Positions 50,001 through 62,000 of a stretch of DNA of 64,000 nt are shown one piece after another (within the stretch, counting starts at the first letter, position 1; every line of letters begins with the position of its first letter). A program made the translations under genes and the position numbers. Location of the stretch: positions 14,988,822 to 15,052,821 of the forward strand of contig CAIIXF020000008.1 of the NCBI GenBank assembly GCA_903813345.2, in the 5' to 3' direction. Below the pieces are notes generated by a model. That model did not search any database, was not told the DNA's origin, and worked only from the letters and a program-made list of their open reading frames with translations. The DNA is from Owenia fusiformis. Lineage: Eukaryota; Annelida; Polychaeta; Sabellida; Oweniidae.

Positions 50001-53000
50001 TGGAGTGTCTTTTTCACATCAGCCCTTAGCATAGGATTTGATCCTATGTTTTCAGATTAACACATCTGTTTTCTATTTACTTTATATTTTACCTTGAGTC
50101 AGTACATTTGGCTCTGAATAGGAGAAATGTATATTCAGTTTTGATGATGCAAAGATCTTAGTGATCCCGAAAGTAGCTGTCATAGCCTTAATGAAAATAT
50201 CTGTATGAATAGAAGTGAATACCATGTTCTTATGAAAGCATAAAATCCAGTAAATGTTACTTTGACTGATTAAGTCTAAAGGATTATCTCTATCTCAAAC
50301 AGTGCAAGTGTATCTTTTAAAGAAGTAAAATTTAACTATTGGAATTGGGTATTTATATTTTGGTAGTATTTTATTATTTTTACTTAGATCTCTCAAGCAG
50401 TCTAGATTTAGAGAATGATGACATTATGTATGAAGCTTACAGAATGGAGCAATCAGCTTGGCTCTCTCAGATTCGTAGGCAGCTAAGATCTCTGGGTAGT
50501 CACCTGACAATGGGTTTGTTGTATTCACCTGTATTGGAGAAATATGCATTGGAATAATAAACCACGAATCAATGGTTTTATAATATGTAACGGCCTGATA
50601 AAATAATCCTACTAGCAACTTATACTGGATTCTTTTGAACAACAACTGCAGAAAACCGAACACAAACATTGTCCACAAAAAAAGTTGGAGACTATAACAA
50701 TATGTCACCACTTGTGTCTATTTAAAAAACACAAGTACATTATAGCTGTAAGTTTCCTTGTCATGACTACATCAATCAGAGATGCATCAATAAGATGTAA
50801 TGCAAGGCGACTATAATTACTGAGAACATTCCCCGCTGATACACTGGGTATTATTTGTGGTAATGCCTGTGTCACATTTGCTCCGATCCATCGGCCGGCA
50901 CCAGGCTGATTGAGTGTTTTGTACACTGGGTGTTATTAGTGGTAAACACAGTTTATGAAATCAGTTTTAAGTGACTGAACACCTTTAAAAGTGAACTTCA
51001 AATGTTATACTTCTGTTCCATTTTTCGAATATCCCATTGTGAATAGTAGAGTATAACCAAGCGAGTCCATGAAAGCAACATCACATAATAAATGGGTTTA
51101 CCTGAGATAGGTATCCATCTAACTGTACATCTGTCAGAGTCAGTAACTGGTGGAAAAGTTCCCCTTCTGTCTGGGCATCCCGACTACTTCCTAATCCAGC
51201 ACTACATGTCGTGTTGTGCTGAAATAAAATGGTTAGATTTAATATAATATATAGCAGGTGTATTAAATTGCTTTGTCATGGAGCATTTTAACAATATCTT
51301 ATTGAGAATATCATATAGTACTTGGTGGTGAGTATCTTAAGATTATTATATTCACCTGTTTTGAAACAAGGGCCCTGATTCCATTAGGTCCAAGTGATGC
51401 TGTCCATGGAATAAATGGAGGCCCTCTTGCGTTTGACAGGTTCAGCTGGGCTTTGCCTTGTCTGTATTGCCAGGCATCATGTAACATTCCCTGAAATATA
51501 TATGTCTTAGATTTATGATAAAGCATTGTGCAATGTACCATGGTATTACATACTTTGATAATAATCAATTGCATTTAACCTCTGTTATTTCAAATGATTC
51601 ATTAAACAGTTTTTCACTTGCTTTAAACGATCATATAAAATTGAAAGGTTGTGCAAAATAAAGAGATGGGCATGACCTTGACATAAAAAGGTATTATTGT
51701 GATAAACACCCAACAGGCATAGAATATTGAATACTTACCACTAAGATCGTGTTAACACCAGAAATCATTTTGATTGTATCCTGTGGGGATATATTTGTGG
51801 AAAGGGTTTCCTGCAGAACAACCATCAATGACTCCAATATGTCATCTATCCGCGACACCTGATAAAATGAAATAATCAAAGGATGTTTGTTACACAGTTT
51901 TCTACAAACACATATTATATGTTACTAGGTTACTCTTTGTTGATTTTGTCACATACACTTTAAAACAATTTTAGTGATTATAATTATAGTTTTTTGAATT
52001 ATCCCTATTGCAGGGGTTTCATTAGCAGCAGGCAATTTTCACCAGTTGTTTTGACAAAATTGCCTGTTGTTTTCAGGGACTTTTTAACTTTTCCATGATT
52101 TATGATTTCCATTAATTTTGCCCGTTGTTCTCAATTATTTAGCCTATGAGAAATTCTAGTGAAACCCCTGCTATTGTGTTTCTTGGTTTCTATATATGAA
52201 TTACACAAGTTACAGATTATTTTCATTTGTGTACATGTTTTATTGCTACTTGTTGATTGTACTGTTAACTGCCCTACCTCTCTGTAAAAGAGATCCTGGG
52301 GGGCCAGGCCTGGGGGTGGTACACTGTCCCCCCTACCCTCAAGCACATGCCTGATTGCTGCATCCACCAAACCAGGATTCCTATCAACAAAACGAATTGA
52401 TTAAAAGAGGCAATATTGATATACATATTTCAGGTTTCAGATGCTTTAATGATTTAACAACATTTTTAAAATTACATTCACTATTTTTCATTGTGGATTT
52501 TTTTAACAGATACTGTGTCATGTATACATAAAATATGTAATAAACGATTATTGATATGTAATAAAGGATTAATAATAAAATTTCAGCAACCTGGGAATTC
52601 ATAAACCTAAAGATCATTAAAGTCTTTACCATCTAGTATTAATTTCCATAAATCAATATTTGGTAACATAAGAGTTGGAATGGGAGATTTAAAAAAAAAA
52701 GAATCATATATAGGATCTAATATAACATCACAAAGAGCAGGCCTACCAATTGTTTCTAATAAATGACAGTGTCTCTTTAAATATTGACATACTACCTCTT
52801 AAAGCAAAATTATCAATTATTTTTTGTAATTACCAGCACATTGCATCATGCATTGATAGATAACTATCATATTGTAGTTCATTATTAGCTTTAGAGTAAA
52901 TATCACTACGCTTTGTTGTTTAAGAGCAAATATAATAAAGAATCAAATATGTTTGAATTACAAATGGTAATGATATATTATCCTACACTTAGTGTACTAA

Positions 53001-56000
53001 ATGTATAATAACATGAAAAAATAAATTTGATATTTATTGGCAAAATGAATATCCGGAGGATATCGTAACGATATACTCCGGGCAGAGGATATCATGACGA
53101 TATACTCCGGAAAACCCAATATGCGGAGGATATTGTGACGATATACTCCGCTTGTTGATTTCCCGCCAAATTGACTCTATTTGGCATGAAATTCATTTTA
53201 CAATGATATTATACATTTAGTACACTCCTTGTAAGTGTAGGATAATAAGAACATCCTATGATTTTTTTCAGAATATCATTTTAATCTACTCGGTGATATT
53301 GATATATGCACTCGTTCGCTTCGCTCTCTCGTGCAAATATCAATATCACCTCGTAGATAAAAATGATATTCCTCAAAATCATAGGATATCCTATAATTAT
53401 CTTTGTACAAGTGGTGGTGGATTTTATATGTAACACATAATTCATTTTCATTATTGACTTACGCTGAATGAATATTCCGTAATGTGATAGCAGCTACAAT
53501 CTTCTCTGCATGTTCACACATAAGCAGCTGTGCTCTCATTGGCTGATCCCGCATGTTTATGGTGGACAACTAGCAATAACATACACGTAAAATTACAAGG
53601 TAACCCATAAAGCAGAACCCTAATCCTTCATTCAAAGATTTGTGGGTTCTGTTTTTTGGTATCTTATAAATTATTTTATCTCCACTGATAAAATAAATAT
53701 TCCAATACAATTATTGATATTATGATAATTAGAACTTGGAATTAGAAGTACATGTATAAAGCAATATAGTAGTATAGGATGTAGAACTCCCTAAGGAATT
53801 ATTATGAGTATTATCCAGAGATATAAATGGCTTAACATTAAAAAATTACTACTATTAACAGCTGTTTTTTAGTCAGCCTTTTCAACATATAAAATCATCA
53901 CAAAGACACTGGAATTGTATGATTTATGACAAATATATGACAGGATAATCGTCACAGGATGTTTGAATAGAAATAACATAGTTACAGTATACTATTTCAA
54001 TATACTCCCCTATTATACCATTGTTATCACAATATATCGGCAAATATTTATTATAGTTTCACCCCTATATAATAGCATCCTGTATATAATAAATAAATGT
54101 CATATCTATCTCATCTTTGCACGCTTGGCCTTCACTGAGTTCAGGTCAATGGTTGAATAACGATGCATTTTATGAAAATCAATAACAGTTACTGCTGAGA
54201 GAGTGCAATAATACATTTGGCCTCATTTAATTCCAATCAATGTATGTATGCATGGCCATTAATGTATAAAATGTTTATTGATCAAATATGATGCGATGGA
54301 TGTTGAATTATATTTATTTGAAAAAATTGTTATGTAAAATTGTTATTTTTCTCCTGTAATAGGGGAAAATATGTGTGAAAAAACAACCAATATAATATTT
54401 AATATAAAATGGGCAATAACCTAGGTGCCAGGAGGTAGTTTTACCACCGAGTGGCACATTCATGGCAGATAACATGGCAGACCATGGAAGATTAACTCAT
54501 TCCTGGCCATGGAAGATTAACTCATTGCTGGCCATGGAAGATTAACTCATTCCTGGCCATGGAAGATTAACTCATTGCTGGCCATGGAAGATTAATTCAT
54601 TGCTGGCCATGGAAGATTAACTCATTGCTGGCCATGGAAGATTAATTCATTCCTGGCCATGGAAGATTAACTCATTCCTGGCCATGGAAGATTAACTCAT
54701 TGCTGGCCATGGAAGATTAATTCATTGCTGGTCATGGAAGTTTAACTCATTGCTGGCCATGGAAGATTAACTCATTCCTGGCCATGGAACATTAACTCAT
54801 TCCTGGCCATGGAAGATTAACTCATTGCTGGCCATGGAAGATTAATTCATTGCTGGCCATGGAAGATTAACTCATTGCTGGCCATGGAAGATTAACTCAT
54901 TGCTGGCCATGGAAGATTAATTCATTGCTGGCCATAGAAGATTAATTCATTGCTGGCCATGGAAGATTAACTCATTGCTGGCCATGGAAGATTAACTCAT
55001 TGCTGGCCATGGAAGATTAATTCATTGCTGGCCATGGAAGATTAACTCATTGCTGGCCATGGACGATTAATTCATTGCTGGCCTTGGAAGATTAATTCAT
55101 TGCTGGCCATGGAAGATTAACTCATTGCTGGCCATGGAAGATTAATTCATTGCTGGCCATGGAAGATTAATTCATTGCTTGCCATGGAAGATTAACTCAT
55201 TGCTGGCCATGGAAGATTAACTCATTGCTGGCCATGGAAGATTAATTCATTGCTGGCCATAGAAGATGAACTCATTGCTGGCCATGAAAGATTAACCCAT
55301 TGCTGGCCATGGAAGATTAACCCATTGCTGGCCATGGAAGATTAACCCACTGCTGGCCAGGGAAGATTAACTCATTGCTGGCCATGGAAGATTAACTTAT
55401 TGCTGGCCATGTAAGATTAACTCATTGCTGGCCAAAGCTATTTAGGAGGTTTTCTGCTGCTGGCCATTTTGATGGAAAATTGAGCAAAGGTGTATGTTTT
55501 TATATTCACATAAAATGAAATGTATCAGCACAATATAAGCCAATGACAATACAGATGTCATTAGATTAAGTGATCCAAAAATGAAGGAAAATTGGAAAAA
55601 TCAAAAACTCACAAAGAATCGATATTTTATTCAGGATTAGAGAAAAAACATATCCTATTCCTTGGGTATCTAATTGCTATACAACACGACTAACAAAAAA
55701 CTTTTGACAGATTTAACTAGAGAATGCCAATTATTGAAATTTTAGTTGTCCTATTAGGTTCTACTATCTAGTCTGAACATTTTAACCTGCATAAGCATCT
55801 ACTGTACTTGAACAATCATTATCATACAATTTATCATATTTTTTTCACACAATGTTTTCCCTTATTTCTGTTTTCTTTGTATAACCTGGGTATCAGTTGT
55901 AAAATATATATTAGCTAAACTGTGCTAGTAAATCACTTTCAATTATTAAGGCTGGTGTTTTAATGAATAAATAATGGCCAAACATGTAGCTGAAAATTTA

Positions 56001-59000
56001 AACAAAATAAAAAAAAGGTTTCAACAGTCATTTATCATCCATTCTGAACAACCCTGGAGTTGTGAAAAACAGCCAAGAGATTATAAATCAAATGATACAT
56101 CAAATTTTGAATAGGGAGTTGAAAAGTTGAGTGAAAAAAAACATGCACATGTACACTGTACAGGGCTGTAGCCAGGGGGTGAACAAAACCCCCTGGCCAA
56201 AAAATCATGCAGTCTTTTTATCATTCTGAACACTTTTCCTGTGATTTTTTAGCCAAAGTTGTCAAATGTGAAGTCCCCTGGAATTATTTGAAAAGTGAAC
56301 CTCCCTTGGCTGACTATAGGACTGTGCCCTTTGTACTTACCCTATCCCAGAGTCCCACATTGGTGAGAAATGTTATTAGTTAGATATTCACGTACCCTTT
56401 GTTTGTCCTCTAAGTGAACTCCCATGGAATTATTTGAAAAGTGAACCCTCCCTTGGCAAAAGCTGGCTATAGGCCTGTGCCCTTTGTACTTACCCTATCC
56501 CAGAGTCCCACATTGGTGAGGAATGTTATTAGATACTCATCTGCCCTTTGTTTGTCCTCTAAGTGAACTCCCCTGGAATTATTTGAAAAATGAACCCTCC
56601 CTTGGCAAAAGCTGGCTATAGGCCTGTGCCCTTTGTTCTTACCCTATCCCAGAGTCCCACATTGGTGAGGAATGTTATAAGATACTCACGTGCCCTTTGT
56701 TTGTCCTCTTAGTGAACTCCCCTGGAATTATTTGAAAAGTGAACCCTCCCTTGGCAAAAGCTGGCTATAGGCCTGTGCCCTTTGCACTTACCCTATCCCA
56801 GAGTTCCACATTGGTGAGGAATGTTATTAGATACTCATGTGCCCTTTGTTTGTCCTCTTAGTGAACTCCCCTGGAATTATTTGAAAAGTGAACCCTCCCT
56901 TGGCAAAAGCTGGCTATAGGCCTGTGCCCTGTGTGCTTACCTTATCCCAGAGTCCCACATTGGTGAGGAATGTTATTAGATACTCATGTGCCCTTTGTTT
57001 GTCCTCTAACTGGTGAAGGATGATCAGTGAACCAGAACTGGAACCTCCACTGTCTAAAAACAAACAAAAACAGGATTTTTTCTCTCAAGTGGGTGCGAAA
57101 TTCTCATTTTCACAACTCAGACAGAATTTTTTTTTCATTTTCAAGTGGGTACGAATGGATTCTCAGGTAGGTGCATTTGCCTATGACTATTAAAATTTCA
57201 AGTAGGTACTGCGCCCACTTGCTTAACTTTACTCGTAATAATCTAATTTGTGTATAATGGTGTAGAATATTTGACTTATTAAACAGATTTCAAGATCTAA
57301 CGTTAATGAATTTTATATAATACTAGTACATTATATTATGATTACCATGTGGAACTGTCTCAGCCCAACGAGGATCAGAAGCTGGAAAATCATCAATCAG
57401 TTCCCTGCTCAGTGCTGCCACCATTGTGTTAAGTGGGGAACTAGGAAGCTCCATTCCTTGACTCACAGGGAACAGCTCATCAACTATAGTCTGGGCTTGT
57501 GCCTGCATTAAATCAACAGAATAAGGCACAAATATAGGAAAGTGTGTACAGTAGTTTGAACCAGTTGTTTAAAGGGACAACAAAGACTACAGACAAGTTA
57601 AAAGTACAAGTTTAAGATTTTGAAAATTCAATTTTACTCTCATTTATGTCCTGCCTAAGTCCAACAACAGACTTCCCTTTCAATTTTTATAGTATGGGAC
57701 TGACCAAGGAAATTGTCATATTGACTGATGGCTTAACTTCTTGACAAGTGTCTATTCTAAAATCAAATGGGAAATGTATAAATGACAAATTGTACCAGCA
57801 TACATCCTTTAAGGTTAACAGACCTGATCCCAAAACAGTATAACAAGATCTAGAGCTCGATTCCTAAATATTTAAACCATTCTTAATGAATACCTCTCTC
57901 TCATGAACACATGTGTCTAATGAACATTACTTCAAGACATTTACTCCACTGACCTCTGTATAAAATCCCCTCTCTATATTGAACACCTAACTACAGTGAA
58001 CATATATATTTTTGTGGCTCGATAGATGTTCACTGTACACAGGTTTTACTGTATAAGTGTTACATACCAGTGAACCCCTACAGGCGTGTAAGAATGCTGC
58101 TTTAAGGCGGGCAGACTTGTCTTCACTCTGGCTCAATTCATCAACCTGGGCAGGAGTAAAGGCCAATGCAGACTGAAACATAGGAATTTTTGGTAAAGTA
58201 AAACTGATGAGATTAACATACAGGGTGTTCCAAAAGTAACAGGACTGTGATTTACTAAGGTGATATGGTACTGAACAAACAGTATATCGTTTGCTCTTGG
58301 TGGCATGACATATTTGTGAATAATTATTATTTTAGTTGAAAAATTTCTCCAAAACACACATAATCATATTAATCATCTACTGATAATCATTTCAAATGTC
58401 ATAGTTTGAGGGAACCTCTTTTAAATTAGCATTAGCTCAATTCCTATTTATTTTTTCTTCTATTTAAATTGTAAAATATAACAATACAAGGTAAGTTTTA
58501 CTTACATCTGGTCTGCTAACTGGATCATATAAGAATGAGGAGTCGTTCAGACTAAAAGTAGAGAATAACAAGTACTTAAACTCAAAGAGAAGAAAAATGC
58601 AGCATATAAAGATGTTAAGTAATTATTAAACCAAATCAGCTATCATGAAGATATCAACATTCTACTCAAAAAGGAAACAGGAAAAAACCCATCTCTTAAA
58701 TGGATTGAATCTAATATTGAAGAGATTAAACAGATTAGCAAGAAATGTCACTCGATGACACCAAACTCTGGATGTTCAAGTATCAAATTTTAATGAAAGG
58801 ACTGGGCTGTAGGTTTAATCTGTAATTACAAATTAAAAGTGATGAAGGTAAAACAAAGTGATGCATGCCATTGGTGTAATGAAACACAAAAACACATGCT
58901 CCTGAAGTACAGAGTCACAAAAGATATTTGGAAACAATTTAAAGACTGATGGAAAGCAATAAACAACAATAACAAAATAATGGACTTGACAGACAATGAA

Positions 59001-62000
59001 ATATTATTAGGATATATCGACAAAAAGAATAACAAAAAAAGCAAGCCGCAAATCTGAAAGAATAAGGGTGATAATCAGAACATATCATTTCTAAATTGGC
59101 TCAGGGGAGTTGCTTGAACAATAAATTACAAGAAATGGTAGTTGTATTGAAGGAAAAAGTGTAACACTATGTATTTTGTTCCAGTGTATATGGAAGTTGT
59201 GGCATCAGGGGAATGTCCAAGCCCAAGTGTTCTCCAAAATTAAATAGCTGCCAATATATGCTAAAAATGGCAAAATTAATTAGCGCCAAATCAACCCAAT
59301 CTACAGTAAAAACAATACAGGTATATTTGATAGTTAATAGTAGCAAATTATGCAACATTTACCTGGCGGAAGCAGGTATACATACTATACAGGTAAAGAA
59401 GAATGAGATTGTTATGGTGCTATAATAAAGCACCATAAGATATAAAGCGTATGAGCTTTGACATAAAGATGTAATAAAAATGTTATTCTCAGTACATGTA
59501 TATCGTAATATCAATAAATTTTATAAAAAAAATTTCATGTTAATTTATGTGGACCAATGTCTGAATAGAGTTATCTAGCATGAATGACATAATGCCTTTG
59601 AATCTGAAAGGTGACATTGAAAGAGTATGAATGTAAAATCAAGTAAAATGTTCATAGCAAGATTAAAAATGCACAATTAGATTGATACATTAACTGAATT
59701 TGCAAAATATTAATTGTATTGAGTAAAGAAGTATATGCTTCTATTTGAAAACAATAATTGTAAGTAGTTCTGATCTTAAACCATTACATATATAGTAGTA
59801 GCAGGTATATTATGCATTAAGGTAACAGTTTGAAAGGAAATGAGATGTATGAGAGCATCGCAATAAAAAATGTAATAAAAATATATCATACACAGTACTG
59901 TACAATAAAAAAAATAAAAAAACAAACATAATAGTTTGTAGCACACATAATGCCTCGTTGCATGCAATAAAGTGTATTTTGTCCACTGCATGTAACATTT
60001 ATCAGGGTTGTATCATATGGCAACCAACTACTGCTCTCAGTTGAGATTACGAAAATCATGTTGAATTTAAATGATCTTAATTTAAATGAAGATCTTATTG
60101 TGCTGTGTAGTAAATTGGGACATACCTAGAGAATGCATTTTCTTACCTTTGATCAAGTTTAGCTGTTGAGCTTATGGAAACCAAACCATGGACACTGGAG
60201 AAAAATAGTCCCATCTTGTCACATATTCCTGGTAAATAATACATCAATAAAAAATGTGGTGAAATGTCGTAATAGTGGGTATATATTCTGTATATCAACA
60301 TTTAATGGGAAGAGGTATGCATTAACATATACCTGCTTCCTCTCACTAAAAAGTTCAAATGGATAATAGATATAGTAAACAAAAATTTTTGTTTGCGTTT
60401 TTAAGAAAATCAATACTCCGAATAAGTTTTGACAACCCTTTTCAAAAATTGTTCAAATATAAAACAAATGTATTCATGAATTCTCAGCTTTTAAAATGCT
60501 AGCATTTTAGCTATTATTGGCCTGGTATGGGATCATAAAATAAAATTGCTGAGTTCACTGACACCACTAAATATGCCATAATTATACAAGGCATTAACAT
60601 GCTAAATGTCACTACCTGCCATTTGAAATAGACTCCAAACAGACACCAACCACCAAACCCTGAACACCAACCACCAAACATCATCCACAAAAAGGTTGGA
60701 AATTTAACAATACTTGTATGTCACAACTTGTGGTGATGAAAGATAAAACTAACCTGCTCCCAGCACTCTGTCTCCTCTCATCTGGAAGTCAACCTTGTCA
60801 GGCACCTGAGAGCCTGCCTGGCTAGCTGGACAGATAACAACTGATTCATTATATAAATAGGTAGCTTCTGTAGTACCATCGGGCACCAACAGATGGCAGT
60901 CAAGGAGCATATTCTCATCATCTTCATGATATGGCTGAGTGAATGCAGACACTTGGAATGATTGAAAACTCTCAGGAATTTGATCACTATGAGCTAGTTT
61001 CCCTGTGGCATAGTAGATCAGTTGCTCTGGGGACTCTGTGTTGGTCCCTGCACCAAGCACAATGACTCCATCTCTTGTTAATTGCAGGTCTAGCATCCAT
61101 AACTTTAGACCAGGGAGGTGGGAGGCATCCTGGCCCCATATTGTCTCTGAGAGACACTCTCTGAAGATTCTCTGGACTTCACATTGGTATACGAGTCTCT
61201 CAGCCTGGCCCAGGAGGATCCATTTCTGTAGCACATGGCCAGACAGTACATAGAATGCCTGACTGTGATCCTCGAGTACCTCACCTATAATGTAAACATA
61301 CAGAACATGAAAAACCTGATGAATGTAGCACATGACCTGAAAGTACAATAAAGAATATCTAACTATGATTCTGTGAACCTCTTGTTATGCACCTTGAATA
61401 TAATGCAAATTCTATAGTTTGCATGAAAACATAGTACGAGTATGTGATACAAATGTATTGATGTCTTATCATGTGACACATAGCAACAACAATAAGTCTT
61501 TAAGTTAGTGAACACATCTCTCAAGTGAAAACCTGTCTCTAGAGGACACCCTTCCTTTACACATACTCAAATGACCTTAGTATAAATTACCCTTTCTCTG
61601 GTGAACACCTACCTACAGTGAATACATTTTTGTGGGTCCATAGATGTTAACTGTACAGAGGTTTTTCTGTACTGTATAATACTTGTAATTGAACATGTAA
61701 TCTTACCTGCCAATACAGTCTGAAGCAGAGCACCAGTGGACTGTGCTGGCAATGATCCAAATATGAAGGAAGACATACGTCTCCCAAATCCTGCAAGCAT
61801 TCCCTGAGGAGCCATTACAGTTCGGCATGTCACAGCATTCTGGGAAGGTGCTGGAACTACCTGGACCAGGGTGCTGGTAGTTGTTGCGAGAATAGATCCA
61901 TGTGGCTGGAGATTCGTCAATGAAACGCATTCCTCACCTTTTAAATCAGCACTTATCTCAACAAAGGAGCCCTCATGTGTGATATTAGCCCAGTAGCGTA

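Noticed and set aside
49952-50001. Functional tRNA-Thr(TGT) gene
   Set aside because: Acceptor stem and A box are absent and position 33 is A.
54480-55434. Regular short repeat resembling a CRISPR array
   Set aside because: Units are directly abutting with no unique spacers, and the DNA is animal; it is a minisatellite.
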